Shown here: positions 6,533-15,842 of the stretch, in pieces
How the letters are laid out: each line of letters starts with the position of its first letter
Position numbering within the stretch: position 1 is the first letter of the stretch
Assembly: GCF_014654615.1 (NCBI RefSeq)
Contig: NZ_BNBB01000003.1
Coordinates: 186,001-250,000, forward strand
Length of the DNA stretch: 64,000 nt
Direction of reading: 5' to 3'
Origin: Streptosporangium violaceochromogenes
GTDB taxonomy: Bacteria > Actinomycetota > Actinomycetes > Streptosporangiales > Streptosporangiaceae
Position numbers and translations under genes: made by a program
Notes under the pieces: generated by a model
What the model was told of the DNA's origin: nothing
The model's input: only the letters and a program-made list of their open reading frames with translations
Database searches by the model: none

Positions 6533-8755
6533 ATGAGTCTTGCGCTGTACCGCAAGTACCGGCCCGGGACCTTCGCCGAGGTCAAAGGGCAGGAGCACGT
6601 CACCGAGCCGCTGCGGCAGGCGCTGCGGAGCGGCCGGATCAACCATGCCTACTTGTTCAGCGGCCCCCGGGGATGCGGCAAGACCTCCAGCGCCCGGATC
6701 CTCGCCCGCTCGCTGAACTGTGAGAACGGCCCGACCCCCGACCCTTGCGGAGAGTGCGAGTCCTGCGTGGCCCTGGCACCCACCGGTCCCGGCCACCTCG
6801 ACGTCATCGAGATCGACGCCGCCTCGCACGGTGGTGTGGACGACGCCCGCGACCTGCGTGAGCGCGCCTTCTTCGCGCCGGTGTCGGCGCGCTTCAAGAT
6901 TTACATCATCGACGAGGCGCACATGGTGACCCGGGAGGGGTTCAACGCGCTGCTCAAGCTCGTCGAGGAACCGCCGCCGCACCTGAAGTTCGTCTTCGCG
7001 ACAACCGAGCCGGAGAAGGTCATCGGGACGATCAAGTCCCGGACCCACCACTATCCCTTCCGGCTGATCCCGCCCACGGCGCTGCGCACGCTCATGGAGG
7101 AGATCCTCACCAGCGAGAACGTCCCGTTCGAGCCCGCCGCGCTGCCGCTGGTGGTCCGGGCGGGGGCGGGGTCGGCGCGCGACTCGCTGTCGATCCTCGA
7201 CCAGTTGTTCGCCGGCTCCGACGAGACGGGCATCACGTACGCCCGGGCGGTCTCCCTGCTGGGCTACACCGACGGCGACCTGCTCGACGACATGGTCGCC
7301 GCCTTCGCGGGCCGTGACGGGGCCCGGGTGTTCCAGGCCGTGAACCGGGTGGTCGAGGGGGGCCACGACCCCCGCCGGTTCGCGATGGACCTGCTGGAGC
7401 GCTTCCGTGACCTGGTGATCCTGGCCAACGTGCCGGAGGCGGCCACGAGCGGTCTGCTCGACCGCCCGGCCGACGAGCTGGAGCGGCTCCGGGAGCAGGC
7501 CGCCTCGATGGGTCCGGCCGAGCTGACCCGCGCCGCGGAGATCTTCAACGCGGGCCTGACCGAGATGCGCGGTGCGGCCTCCCCCCGGTTGCTGCTGGAG
7601 CTGATGTGCGCCCGGGCGCTGCTTCCCGGGGTCGCGGACGGGGAGGCGGCGCTGCTCGCCAGGCTGGAGCACCTGGAGAGGAGAGGCGTCGCGGCGTTCC
7701 CCGCGCAGGCCCAGGCGTCCGTTCCCACGGTGGCGGCTCCCACATCGATGCCCGCCCCGGCCCCGGTGGTCCCGGTCCCGCAGGCCGGTCAGACGCAGGC
7801 CGGTCAGACGCGGGACGGTCAGGTGCGGGCCGTTCGGGAAGAACGGCCGCAGGCCCCCTCCGGTACGGCTCCCGCCGCGCCGCCGGGCCGTACGGCCTCG
7901 CCGGGCGACGACTGGCCCGCCCCCGCCAGGCCCGGTGCCCCGGCGGCCGAGCCGCGGGACCGGGTCCCCCAGCGCACTCCGCCCCCGCAGGCGGTCGACG
8001 CCCCGAGCGCCGGGGGGGAGGCCGGGGCCGTACGGCAGGCGTGGCCTCAGGTACTCGGGGTGCTCAAGCAGCGCAGCATCGTCGTCTGGGCGAACGTCAA
8101 CACCAACGCCCAGGTGGTGGGTATCGAGGGGAACCTCGTCACCCTCGGGTTCGCCCAGGTCGGCGCGATGAGGAACTTCCTCGGCGGAGGCAAGGACGTC
8201 GTGGTCGCGGCGGCGCTTCAGGAGGTTCTGGGCGGCACCTGGAAGGTCGAGGCCGTGGTCGGCGGCGGCCCCGCTCCCTCCGGCGGCGGCCGTCCACCGG
8301 TCACACCGCCCCGCCCTCCGGCCGCGCCGCGCCACGACCACTCCAGGCCCGGCGGCCCCTCGGCGCCTCCGTCGCCCGCCTCCCCTCCGGCGTCCGGAGG
8401 GGGGCCGCAGGTCTCGGCCCACCAGGCACGGCCACAGGCCCGGGCCGCCATCGACGAGTCATGGCCGGACGCGCCGCTCCCCGAGGACCCCGGGTCGCCT
8501 CCCACGCCCCGCGCGGGCCTCGCCGCCGCCCGCTCGGCGGCGATGGCCGCGGCCCAGACCGGCCCCAAGGCCGGCGCCAGGGCGGCCTGGCCCGACACGG
8601 TGCCCGGTCGCGCGCCCGGCCACGCCCCCGCGCCCGACGCCGACGAGGTCGACCCGCTGAACGACGCCGACGCCGACGTCGACGAGCTGACCGGCATGGC
8701 GCTCATCCAGCGCGAGCTCGGCGGCCGGATCATCGAGGAGATCGACCACAGCTGA
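6533..8755 (+). CDS. dnaX: DNA polymerase III subunits gamma and tau
   Basis: The clamp-loader ATPase of the replisome, 740 residues from ATG 6533 (MSLALYRKYRPGTF, the standard family start). It has Walker A GPRGCGKTS at residues 44-52, the four-Cys zinc module (C63, then CGECESC at 72-78), Walker B IIDEAH, and the sensor region FVFATTEPEKV. After about residue 400 comes a long Pro/Ala-rich linker, then a tau-type domain (AWPQVLGVLKQRSIVVWANV), another Pro-rich stretch, and a conserved tail (ALIQRELGGRIIEEIDHS). I see no A-rich slippage site, so a separate gamma form by frameshifting is not indicated. Confidence 0.97.
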   Translation: MSLALYRKYRPGTFAEVKGQEHVTEPLRQALRSGRINHAYLFSGPRGCGKTSSARILARSLNCENGPTPDPCGECESCVALAPTGPGHLDVIEIDAASHGGVDDARDLRERAFFAPVSARFKIYIIDEAHMVTREGFNALLKLVEEPPPHLKFVFATTEPEKVIGTIKSRTHHYPFRLIPPTALRTLMEEILTSENVPFEPAALPLVVRAGAGSARDSLSILDQLFAGSDETGITYARAVSLLGYTDGDLLDDMVAAFAGRDGARVFQAVNRVVEGGHDPRRFAMDLLERFRDLVILANVPEAATSGLLDRPADELERLREQAASMGPAELTRAAEIFNAGLTEMRGAASPRLLLELMCARALLPGVADGEAALLARLEHLERRGVAAFPAQAQASVPTVAAPTSMPAPAPVVPVPQAGQTQAGQTRDGQVRAVREERPQAPSGTAPAAPPGRTASPGDDWPAPARPGAPAAEPRDRVPQRTPPPQAVDAPSAGGEAGAVRQAWPQVLGVLKQRSIVVWANVNTNAQVVGIEGNLVTLGFAQVGAMRNFLGGGKDVVVAAALQEVLGGTWKVEAVVGGGPAPSGGGRPPVTPPRPPAAPRHDHSRPGGPSAPPSPASPPASGGGPQVSAHQARPQARAAIDESWPDAPLPEDPGSPPTPRAGLAAARSAAMAAAQTGPKAGARAAWPDTVPGRAPGHAPAPDADEVDPLNDADADVDELTGMALIQRELGGRIIEEIDHS

Positions 8756-8757
8756 CC

Positions 8758-8780
8758 CACCACCCCCGGACGGGGCGGTG
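8758..8780. terminator. Imperfect hairpin between convergent dnaX and the GAF regulator
   Basis: caccaccccc and ggggcggtg pair with one mismatch around a short loop in the 27-base gap between the two convergent stop codons. It could serve both directions. Confidence 0.45.
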
Positions 8781-8782
8781 TG

Positions 8783-10255
8783 TCACGGTGTTTCGAGGTC
8801 GGCCAGGCGCAGGCGGGCGGCCACCGACCGGTGGTCGTCGCGGGGAAGCACGGCGCCGAGGCGTTCCAGGACGTGGGCGTCGTTCCTTCCGTACTCGGTG
8901 TCGGCGTAGCGCCACAGGTCGTCGGGGGAACCGCGCAGCAGCAGGTGGGAGCGGACCTGGCTTTCGAGCTCCTCGCGCTCGCGGCGGACGGCCGGAGCCT
9001 CGGAGTGGGGGAGCAGCGGGCCACCGTAGAGGCGGGCGACCTGGGCGGTCTCCTTGCGGGCCAGCAGGTGCCTGAGGTCGAGGAAGTCGGCCTCGACCAC
9101 GCAGGTCAGGCGGTAGGGGCGGGCGGCGATGACGGGGCCGAGCTGGGAGCGCAGGCGGTGGATCTCGGCGCGGGCTGTCACCGGGTTGCCCTCGTCGCCG
9201 TACAGGTGCAGGGAGAGCTGCTCGGCCGTCAGGCCGCGGGGGTTGAGCGCCAGCAGGGTGAGGATCTCGGCGTGGCGCGGGGAGAGCGGGACGCGGGCGC
9301 CGTCGAGGTCGGCCGACAGGTGCCCGGCGCCGAGGAAGGACAGGGTGAGCACCGCAGGGCGCGTTCCGTCGGCGAGGCGAAGGAGATAGCCGTCGTCCAG
9401 GGGGTCGAGCAGGGCCGTCCGGCCGTCGGGCAGGACCACCCGGTCGCCCGACTCGGGCAGGCGGACGCGCCCGCCCCACCGCTGGGCCCGGTCTCCGGCG
9501 ATGACGCGCCCGGTCGCGGTGACCAGGGCCCCCGGCTCACCGCGCAGGGCCCGCAGGTGCCTGTCGTGGCGGACGCGCAGACGGTCGTCGCGTTCGCGCA
9601 TGCGCAGCGTGAGATGGCTTTCCACCAGGCGGGCCGTGGTCTCGACCAGGGTCACGCTCGCCGGGTGCAGGGCCCGCGTCGTCCCGCTGACGTCGATGCA
9701 GCCGAGTACCTCGCCGCTGTCGGGGTCGGTGATCGGCGCGGCGGAGCAGGACCAGATGTGAAGCGCCCTGACCAGGTGCTCGGCCGAGAAGACGTGCACC
9801 GGCCGGCGGGCCGCGAGGGCGGTGCCCACGCCGTTCGTGCCGATCGCCCGCTCGCCCCAGTGGAAGCCGCCGGCCAGCCCCACCCGGTCGGCCCGCCGCA
9901 TCGTCGGGCGGTCGCCGTCGCGCCAGAGGATCCGGCCGTCGGCGTCGGTGACGATCAGGACGTTCGCGCTCGCCGAGGCGGTCTGCAGGAGCGTTCCGGC
10001 GACGAGCGGCAGCAGCGCGCTCATGGGATGGGACGAGAGGATCTCCCCGATGTCCTCCTCGCCGAAGGCGAGCGGCGCCGAGGCGCTGTCGGGGTCGACG
10101 CCGGCCTCCATGGAGCGGCGCCATGACGCGGAGATCAGGTCGCGTGGCCCCTCGCCCGTCGGATTCTCACCGCCCAGGACGGTTTCGTGCATACGGTGCA
10201 GACGTGTGGAGAAGGTGTCCGGATCCGGGACGGCCCCAGGGCGGCTGTGGCGCAT
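8783..10255 (-). CDS. GAF-domain transcriptional regulator (AcoR-like N-terminus, no AAA+ domain)
   Basis: 490 residues from ATG 10255, with GGAGG at the ribosome site. Residues about 1-40 resemble the start of AcoR-type activators ([18 protein letters not shown]). A GAF sensor region follows ([37 protein letters not shown], and then a cluster around [26 protein letters not shown]). There is no sigma-54 ATPase domain. Instead the C-terminal half has a winged-helix-like segment ([30 protein letters not shown]). In actinomycetes such regulators often sit by an aldehyde dehydrogenase gene, but none is present here. Confidence 0.88.
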   Translation of the reverse strand: MRHSRPGAVPDPDTFSTRLHRMHETVLGGENPTGEGPRDLISASWRRSMEAGVDPDSASAPLAFGEEDIGEILSSHPMSALLPLVAGTLLQTASASANVLIVTDADGRILWRDGDRPTMRRADRVGLAGGFHWGERAIGTNGVGTALAARRPVHVFSAEHLVRALHIWSCSAAPITDPDSGEVLGCIDVSGTTRALHPASVTLVETTARLVESHLTLRMRERDDRLRVRHDRHLRALRGEPGALVTATGRVIAGDRAQRWGGRVRLPESGDRVVLPDGRTALLDPLDDGYLLRLADGTRPAVLTLSFLGAGHLSADLDGARVPLSPRHAEILTLLALNPRGLTAEQLSLHLYGDEGNPVTARAEIHRLRSQLGPVIAARPYRLTCVVEADFLDLRHLLARKETAQVARLYGGPLLPHSEAPAVRREREELESQVRSHLLLRGSPDDLWRYADTEYGRNDAHVLERLGAVLPRDDHRSVAARLRLADLETP

Positions 10256-10670
10256 GCGCCTCCCTCGAAAAGAAGGGTCGATGGCCGAAGCATCGGCCGT
10301 GGAACCCTCGGACCGCAACCGATTCGGCCAAAAGAGGGTGCTAAGCGTGACCATTCCGTCGCAACGTGTGTGCAACCCGGGAGTGCGTACCTTCGGAGGC
10401 GACACCTCACCGTGTGCGGCCGCTCCGGTGGGGTGCCGCCGGGTCCCGGACGCCTTGGAGGGGGGCCGGGACCCGGCTAGGGGGTCAACGACCCGGCGGG
10501 AGGCTCAACGGTGTTCAACGGTGCCGGAAGCCTCCGCGCCGGGGTGGAATCGCTCCCCTTTAAGGGGTTTGGGCACCGTCCCCGGGGAACACGGCATACG
10601 CCAGTGCAACACCCGCCTCGGACCCCGTAGGCTCGTGACGACTGACGTCACGGACGAGGAGCACACGACG
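10256..10670. other. 415-base intergenic region between the divergent GAF regulator and ybaB
   Basis: No convincing reading frame. It must hold the promoters of both flanking genes. Visible structure: a direct repeat of gcaac at 10361-10375 (gcaacgtgtgtgcaac) and a GC-rich inverted stretch near 10435-10480 (gggtcccgg ... ccgggaccc). Neither can be assigned to a regulator. Confidence 0.4.
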
Positions 10671-11024
10671 GTGAACCCAGGGGATGTCAACCTGCAGCAG
10701 TTGCTCGAACAGGCGCAACTGATGCAGCAGCAGCTTGTGAGCGCCCAGCAGGAGCTGAACGAGGCGCAGGTCGAGGGCTCGTCGGGTGGCGGGCTCGTGG
10801 TGGCCACCGTCAACGGCGGGGGCGAACTCCTCGAACTGAGGATCAGCCCCGAGGTCGTCGACCCCGGAGACCCTCAGGACACGGCCGACACGATCGCCGA
10901 CCTCGTCATCGCCGCGATCCGCGACGCCGTACGGGCCGCCGCCGATCTCCAGCAGGAGAAACTCGGCCCGCTCGCGCAGGGGCTGGGAGGCGGGGGCGGA
11001 CTCGGTCAGCTCCCCGGGTTCTGA
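10671..11024 (+). CDS. YbaB/EbfC nucleoid-associated protein
   Basis: 117 residues from GTG 10671, with GAGGAGC about ten bases upstream. The longer frame upstream has no family match. Family features are the Gln-rich N-terminal helix ([15 protein letters not shown]), the [20 protein letters not shown] strand pair and PEVVDPGD. The C-terminus is Gly-rich. EbfC-type proteins bind DNA as dimers and are almost always paired with recR, whose start lies two bases after this stop codon. Confidence 0.93.
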   Translation: MNPGDVNLQQLLEQAQLMQQQLVSAQQELNEAQVEGSSGGGLVVATVNGGGELLELRISPEVVDPGDPQDTADTIADLVIAAIRDAVRAAADLQQEKLGPLAQGLGGGGGLGQLPGF

Positions 11025-11026
11025 GC

Positions 11027-11626
11027 ATGTACGAGGGGGTCGTCCAGAACCTGATCGACGAGCTGGGCATGTTGCCCGGGGTCGGTCCCAAGAGCGCGCA
11101 GCGGATCGCCTTCCACCTGCTGGCCGCCGAGCCGGCCGACGTGAAGCGGCTCGCCCACGCGCTGCTTGAGGTCAAGGACAAGGTCCGTTTCTGCCGGGTG
11201 TGCGGCAACGTCGCGGCGGAGGAGGAGTGCCGGATCTGCCGTGACGTCCGGCGCGACCCCCACGTGATCTGCGTCGTCGAGGAGTCCAAGGACGTCGTGG
11301 CGATCGAGAAGACCCGCGAGTTCCGGGGCCGCTACCACGTGCTCGGCGGGGCGATCAGCCCGATCGACGGGGTGGGCCCCGACGACCTGCGCATTCGTGA
11401 GCTGATGGCGCGCCTGGCCGACGGCCGGGTCGCCGAGCTGATTCTCGCCACCGACCCCAACCTGGAGGGGGAGGCGACGGCGACCTATCTCGCCCGTCTG
11501 GTGAAGCCGATGGGACTGAAAGTCACACGACTGGCCAGTGGCCTGCCGGTAGGCGGTGACCTCGAATACGCCGACGAGGTCACCTTGGGCCGCGCGTTCG
11601 AGGGAAGAAGGCTGCTGGATGTCTGA
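11027..11626 (+). CDS. recR: Recombination mediator protein RecR
   Basis: 199 residues, the usual length. It has an N-terminal helix-hairpin-helix ([24 protein letters not shown]), a four-Cys zinc finger ([16 protein letters not shown]) and a Toprim domain ([31 protein letters not shown]). It works with RecF and RecO to load RecA on gapped DNA. Its end overlaps the next gene by eight bases. Confidence 0.97.
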   Translation: MYEGVVQNLIDELGMLPGVGPKSAQRIAFHLLAAEPADVKRLAHALLEVKDKVRFCRVCGNVAAEEECRICRDVRRDPHVICVVEESKDVVAIEKTREFRGRYHVLGGAISPIDGVGPDDLRIRELMARLADGRVAELILATDPNLEGEATATYLARLVKPMGLKVTRLASGLPVGGDLEYADEVTLGRAFEGRRLLDV

Positions 11627-12149
11627 CGCATGGGGCGCTCTCGCGGAGCGGGTCGCCGGGCACGCGGAGAACTACATCGACGGCCTGACCAGGCTGGCGG
11701 GCGGTGAGGGCGGTGACGCCATCCTGCCGCTGCTGCTGGTGGAGGTCGCGCAGGTCAGCTCGGCGGGCGCCCAGCTCGGGGCCAGCCGGGACGTCATCCT
11801 CTCCGGCAACTGGGAGCCGCATCTGGGTGAGGACCCGGACGTCGACTCCGTCCGCACCGCCCTGGCCGAGCGGCTCGGCCCGGTGGACGACTACGCGGAG
11901 GTCTTCGACCCTTACAAGGACACCGCGGTCACGCCGTACCGGCTGTCGGACGACCTGACCGCCGTGGCGGCCGATCTCCTTCACGGTCTGCGGCACTACC
12001 AGGCCGGCCGTCCGCTGGAGGCGCTGTGGTGGTGGCAGTACTCCTACTTCAACACCTGGGGCAACCACGCGGGGGCGGCTCTGCGCGCCCTGCAGGCGCT
12101 CGTCGCGCACACCCGGCTGGATGTGGCTGAAGAGCGCACAACGGTGTGA
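11619..12149 (+). CDS. DUF5063-domain protein
   Basis: 176 residues from ATG 11619, overlapping recR. It is acidic and helical, with the conserved phrases [23 protein letters not shown] and [24 protein letters not shown]. The gene is regularly found between recR and the aspartokinase gene in actinomycetes. Its function is unknown; a link to RecR is suggested only by the overlap. Confidence 0.88.
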   Translation: MSDAWGALAERVAGHAENYIDGLTRLAGGEGGDAILPLLLVEVAQVSSAGAQLGASRDVILSGNWEPHLGEDPDVDSVRTALAERLGPVDDYAEVFDPYKDTAVTPYRLSDDLTAVAADLLHGLRHYQAGRPLEALWWWQYSYFNTWGNHAGAALRALQALVAHTRLDVAEERTTV

Positions 12150-12196
12150 TCGTCCACATACTGGGCCATACCAGAAGTGCCCCGTCATTGCGCGAT

Positions 12197-12202
12197 TAGA
12201 AT
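12197..12202 (+). promoter_or_regulatory. Possible -10 box of the aspartokinase operon
   Basis: TAGAAT lies 39 bases ahead of the GTG start in an AT-richer pocket. No clear -35 box is seen. Confidence 0.35.
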
Positions 12203-12240
12203 GAGAGCTCCACAGCCCCAGATTGCTTCGGAGACATCTC

Positions 12241-13515
12241 GTGGCGCTCGTTGTCCAAAAGTACGGTGGTTCGTCCGTCGCCGACGCGTCCTGCATCAAG
12301 CGGGTCGCCCAGCGGATCGTCACGACGAAAAAAGCCGGCAACGACGTCGTGGTGGTGGTCTCGGCGATGGGCGACACCACCGACGAGTTGCTGGATCTCG
12401 CCCAGCAGGTGTCGCCGCTGCCCCCCGGCCGTGAGCTCGACATGCTGCTCACCTCCGGTGAGCGCATCTCGATGGCGCTGCTGGCGATGGCGATCGCCAA
12501 CCTGGGGCAGGAGGCGCGTTCCTTCACCGGCTCCCAGGCCGGCGTCATCACCGACTCCTCCCACGGCCGCGCCCGCATCATCGACGTGACGCCCGGCCGT
12601 ATCCGCGGGGCCCTCGACGCCGGTCAGGTGGCGATCGTGGCCGGTTTCCAGGGGGTCTCCCAGGACACCAAGGACATCACCACGCTCGGCCGGGGCGGCT
12701 CGGACACCACGGCCGTCGCGCTCGCCGCGTCGCTGGAGGCCGACGTGTGCGAGATCTACACCGACGTGGACGGTGTCTTCACCGCCGATCCGCGCATCGT
12801 CCCGGTCGCCCGCAAGGTTCCCAGGATCTCCTACGAGGAGATGATGGAGATGGCGGCGTGCGGTGCCAAGATCCTGCACCTGCGCTGTGTCGAGTATGCT
12901 CGCCGCTTCAACCTGCCGATCCACGTCAGAAGCTCGTTCAGCACCAAGGAAGGCACGTGGGTCACCTCCGACCCCGACAGTGAAGGAACAGCGATGGAGC
13001 AGCCCATCATCTCCGGTGTCGCCCACGACCGGAGCGAGGCCAAGATCACCGTTGTCGGGGTGCCCGACAAGGTCGGCGAGGCTGCCACGATCTTCAAAAC
13101 GCTGGCCGACGCCGAGGTCAACATCGACATGATCGTGCAGAACGTGTCGGCGGCGGCGACCGGCCGTACCGACATCTCCTTCACGCTGCCCGCGAGCGAC
13201 GGCTCCACGGCGCTCACGGCGCTGAAGAAGGTCCAGGGGGACATCGGCTTCGAGTCGCTGCTCTTCGACGACCAGATCGGGAAGGTGTCGCTGGTCGGGG
13301 CGGGCATGCGCTCGCACCCCGGTGTCAGCGCCACCTTCTTCGCCGCCCTCGCCGACGCGGGGGTGAACATCGAGATGATCTCCACCTCGGAGATCCGCAT
13401 CTCGGTGATCGTCGGGCAGGACGAGGTGGACGCGGCGGTCACCGCCGCGCACCGGGCGTTCAACCTCGACGCCGACCAGGTCGAGGCAGTGATCTACGGA
13501 GGTACCGGCCGATGA
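12241..13515 (+). CDS. Aspartate kinase, alpha chain
   Basis: First step of the aspartate pathway (lysine, diaminopimelate, threonine, methionine). 424 residues from GTG 12241 ([16 protein letters not shown], the family start), with GGAG upstream. The N-terminal kinase domain carries [34 protein letters not shown] and the [16 protein letters not shown] loop. Two ACT domains follow from about residue 260 ([22 protein letters not shown] and [24 protein letters not shown]) and are expected to mediate Lys/Thr feedback. The stop codon overlaps the asd start (ATGA). Confidence 0.96.
   Translation: MALVVQKYGGSSVADASCIKRVAQRIVTTKKAGNDVVVVVSAMGDTTDELLDLAQQVSPLPPGRELDMLLTSGERISMALLAMAIANLGQEARSFTGSQAGVITDSSHGRARIIDVTPGRIRGALDAGQVAIVAGFQGVSQDTKDITTLGRGGSDTTAVALAASLEADVCEIYTDVDGVFTADPRIVPVARKVPRISYEEMMEMAACGAKILHLRCVEYARRFNLPIHVRSSFSTKEGTWVTSDPDSEGTAMEQPIISGVAHDRSEAKITVVGVPDKVGEAATIFKTLADAEVNIDMIVQNVSAAATGRTDISFTLPASDGSTALTALKKVQGDIGFESLLFDDQIGKVSLVGAGMRSHPGVSATFFAALADAGVNIEMISTSEIRISVIVGQDEVDAAVTAAHRAFNLDADQVEAVIYGGTGR
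12994..13515 (+). CDS. Internal in-frame start for the aspartate kinase beta subunit
   Basis: ATG 12994 ([18 protein letters not shown]), in frame at codon 252 of the kinase gene, is preceded by gaaggaa at a good ribosome-site distance. Translation from it gives a 173-residue protein containing only the two ACT domains. Corynebacterium and Bacillus aspartokinase II make such a regulatory beta chain from an internal start, giving an alpha2-beta2 enzyme. Here the same is inferred from position, length and ribosome site. Confidence 0.7.
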   Translation: MEQPIISGVAHDRSEAKITVVGVPDKVGEAATIFKTLADAEVNIDMIVQNVSAAATGRTDISFTLPASDGSTALTALKKVQGDIGFESLLFDDQIGKVSLVGAGMRSHPGVSATFFAALADAGVNIEMISTSEIRISVIVGQDEVDAAVTAAHRAFNLDADQVEAVIYGGTGR

Positions 13516-14579
13516 GCCGTAAGCCCACTCTCGCGCTGATCGGCGCGACCGGTGCCGTGGGCACCGTCATGCGCGACATCATCTCCACCCGCGCGGACGT
13601 CTACGGCGACATCAGGCTTGTCGCCTCCGCTCGGTCGGCGGGCAAGGTCCTGTCCGTCCGCGGCCAGGATCTGGTCGTCCGGGAGCTGACCCCCGAGGTC
13701 TTCGACGGCGTCGACATCGCGATCTTCGATGTCCCGGACGAGGTCTCCGCGACGTGGGTGCCGATCGCCGCCGAGCGCGGCGCGGTCGCCATCGACAAGT
13801 CGGGCACCTTCCGGATGAACCCCCAGGTCCCGCTGGTCGTGCCGGAGGTCAACCCCGAGGCGGTCCGCGACCGGCCGCTGGGCATCGTCTCCACCCCCAA
13901 CTGCACCACGCTGTCGATGATGGCCGCGATGGGCGCGCTCCATGAGGAGTACGGCCTGCGCGAGCTGGTGGTCGCCTCCTACCAGGCGGTCTCCGGCGCG
14001 GGCGTGGCCGGTTCGGCGCGCCTCTACGACGAGGTCGAGGCCCTGGCCGGAGACCGGACGGTCGGGCAGACCGCCGGCGACGTGCGCAAGGCCCTGCAGA
14101 ACAGGCTGGGTGAGGGGGAGTCGCCCTTCCCGGCGCCGGTGGCGTTCAACGTCGTGCCGTGGGCGGGCTCGCTCAAGGACGGCGGCTGGGCCTCGGAGGA
14201 GCTCAAGCTCCGTAACGAGTCCCGGAAGATCCTCGGGATCGACGACCTGAAGGTCTCGGCGACCTGCGTCCGCGTTCCGGTGATCACCACGCACTCGCTG
14301 GCCGTGCACGCGACCTTCGAGCGCGCGCTCACCGTCGCCGACGCGCACCGGGTGCTCGCGGCGGCGCCGACCGTGGTCGTCATGGACGACCCCGCGGCCG
14401 GCGTCTTCCCGACCCCCGCCGACGTCGTGGGCACCGACCCGACCTACGTGGGCCGTGTCCGCCAGGCGCTCGACTTCCCCAACACCCTCGACCTGTTCGT
14501 CTGCGGCGACAACCTCCGCAAGGGCGCCGCGCTGAACGCGGCGGAGATCGCCGAACTGGTCGCGGCCGAGTTCGCGTAG
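13512..14579 (+). CDS. asd: Aspartate-semialdehyde dehydrogenase
   Basis: Reduces aspartyl-4-phosphate to the semialdehyde, the second step after aspartokinase. 355 residues, with the N-terminal nucleotide fold ([17 protein letters not shown]), the catalytic Cys in [11 protein letters not shown], the substrate-binding [10 protein letters not shown] and a catalytic-His region ([18 protein letters not shown]). It is coupled to the kinase gene by a four-base overlap. Confidence 0.96.
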   Translation: MSRKPTLALIGATGAVGTVMRDIISTRADVYGDIRLVASARSAGKVLSVRGQDLVVRELTPEVFDGVDIAIFDVPDEVSATWVPIAAERGAVAIDKSGTFRMNPQVPLVVPEVNPEAVRDRPLGIVSTPNCTTLSMMAAMGALHEEYGLRELVVASYQAVSGAGVAGSARLYDEVEALAGDRTVGQTAGDVRKALQNRLGEGESPFPAPVAFNVVPWAGSLKDGGWASEELKLRNESRKILGIDDLKVSATCVRVPVITTHSLAVHATFERALTVADAHRVLAAAPTVVVMDDPAAGVFPTPADVVGTDPTYVGRVRQALDFPNTLDLFVCGDNLRKGAALNAAEIAELVAAEFA

Positions 14580-14665
14580 CGGTCACGCGGCCGGGCGGCC
14601 CTGATCCGGGGCGTCCGGCCGTGCCGCGGCGATGCCCGCCCGGCACCGCCGACACCGCCGGCCTC

Positions 14666-14686
14666 GGCGACGCTGACAGCGTCGCC
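14666..14686. terminator. Hairpin between convergent asd and the M15-like peptidase
   Basis: Perfect 10-base arms (ggcgacgctg / cagcgtcgcc) with a single-base spacer, lying eight bases beyond the peptidase stop and about 87 beyond asd. It may end both transcripts; there is no T-run. Confidence 0.55.
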
Positions 14687-14693
14687 GGCGCCG

Positions 14694-15449
14694 TCAGCGG
14701 AAGAGGATGTCCCAGTGGTCGGACTCCCGCGCGTAGACGGTGCCGGAGTCCCCGTACAGCCGGGCGCCGTCGCCCCGGACGCGCCGATAAGGGTATTCCC
14801 GCTTGATGTAGCCGCTGATGCAGCGGTTGGGACTGATGTCCAGCTTGTAGCCGGCGTGATGGCTGTAGCGTCCGGGCGCGTGCCCGATCTCGGTGCCGCC
14901 GGTGATGACGATCGGGCATCCGCTGCGGCGCTTCAGGGCGATCACATCGGCCACGGTCGCGGTCCTGACGGCCTCAAGCGAGGTGCAGTACCTGCCCTGG
15001 CGGTCGGTGCAGTGGCCGGAGGACTTCCAGCGGAGACCGGCCTCCCTGAGGCGTTCCGCCGCCTGGATGTGGCCGAGCCGTACGGAGGGCAGGCGGCGGG
15101 TCGCGCCCTCCCGTGCCTCCGCCTGGATCGTCGCCCGAGCCCCCGTCGGGCTCTGTTCCTGGATTCGCATCTGTTCCCGGAGCGCCGTGGCCCGGCGGTA
15201 CAGGTCGAGGGTGTAGCGCTGGGCGGTCTCCAGGACGCCGATGTCGAAGGCCCCCGGTGCTCGCCGTACCGGATGGACGCGGGCCGGGGCCGGAAGGCCG
15301 GCGGCCACGACGGCGAGTGGCGCGCGAGCGCCGTCGGCCGAGGCCGAGGCCGAGCCGTCCGAGCCCAGCGCGATGAACGATATCTGCAGCGTCAGAAGTG
15401 CTCCGGCCGTGAGCCGGGCCGCCCTCCGTCTACAGGGATGTGCCCCCAT
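14694..15449 (-). CDS. Secreted peptidase M15-like (D-Ala-D-Ala carboxypeptidase fold) protein
   Basis: 251 residues with an N-terminal signal sequence (AARLTAGALLTLQISFIALG), ribosome site AAGGGAC. After a helical stretch, the C-terminal domain reads TGGTEIGHAPGRYSHHAGYKLDISPN and ends in ESDHWDILFR. The arrangement SHHxGxxxD followed by a late HWD matches the zinc ligands and base of M15/VanX-type peptidases, so a murein peptidase role is inferred. The wider sequence is not close to a characterised enzyme. It stands alone, convergent to asd. Confidence 0.72.
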   Translation of the reverse strand: MGAHPCRRRAARLTAGALLTLQISFIALGSDGSASASADGARAPLAVVAAGLPAPARVHPVRRAPGAFDIGVLETAQRYTLDLYRRATALREQMRIQEQSPTGARATIQAEAREGATRRLPSVRLGHIQAAERLREAGLRWKSSGHCTDRQGRYCTSLEAVRTATVADVIALKRRSGCPIVITGGTEIGHAPGRYSHHAGYKLDISPNRCISGYIKREYPYRRVRGDGARLYGDSGTVYARESDHWDILFR

Positions 15450-15842
15450 GATGTGTCCCTTGTCGCGGGAGCCCTTCCGCCAGAAGGATCAATCCCACGC
15501 GAAGGCGGTCGCGACCCCTCCGGCGGACCGGAATTTGCCCTGCGGTGGCGATCAACGTGCGCGTCGATGACCTGATCGCGTTGCCGGTCGTACGGTGACG
15601 AACACGGCCGAGTCCCTTCAGAGAGGCCGATGACCCGACAAGGTCCATGAAGTCACCGCGCGAAAGGCGCGCGTCCCCGCGTGGGCCGTGACGCTCCCGG
15701 CGGCCCGTCGCCGGGAGCGTCACGGTGCGCCGCCGGGGAAAATCCTGAACTTCCGGTGCCACTCCGGCGGGAATCGCGGGCAATGTCGTAATCAAACGAT
15801 TACCCTCGGTGATTATCTTCACGATTAGTTCGAGGGAGTCCC
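15450..15842. other. 393-base divergent intergenic region with one strong hairpin
   Basis: Lies between two divergent starts (M15-like peptidase, DUF4239 protein). It contains a hairpin at 15686-15725 listed separately and AT-rich DNA just before the DUF4239 gene (aatcaaacgattaccctcgg). No convincing reading frame is seen. I looked for a c-di-AMP (ydaO) riboswitch upstream of the peptidase and did not find its core. Confidence 0.4.
15686..15725. terminator. 17-bp stem hairpin inside a divergent promoter region
   Basis: Perfect arms ccgtgacgctcccggcg and cgccgggagcgtcacgg around a six-base loop. A terminator-strength hairpin between two divergent start codons has no obvious gene to end, so it may close a small RNA or act as a regulatory element. 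Confidence 0.5.

Noticed and set aside
6425..8422. 665-codon open frame antisense to dnaX
   Set aside because: It is rich in Arg/Gly/Pro with no family features and mirrors the GC-rich third positions of dnaX; dnaX is certain.
6533..8755. Programmed frameshift in dnaX giving a gamma form
   Set aside because: No A-rich slippery heptamer is visible in the linker region.
15450..15685. c-di-AMP (ydaO-type) riboswitch upstream of the wall peptidase
   Set aside because: The conserved core elements could not be found in this leader.
15430..15822. 130-codon minus-strand frame in the divergent region before the DUF4239 gene
   Set aside because: It overlaps the start of the peptidase gene, contains the hairpin and has no protein-like pattern.
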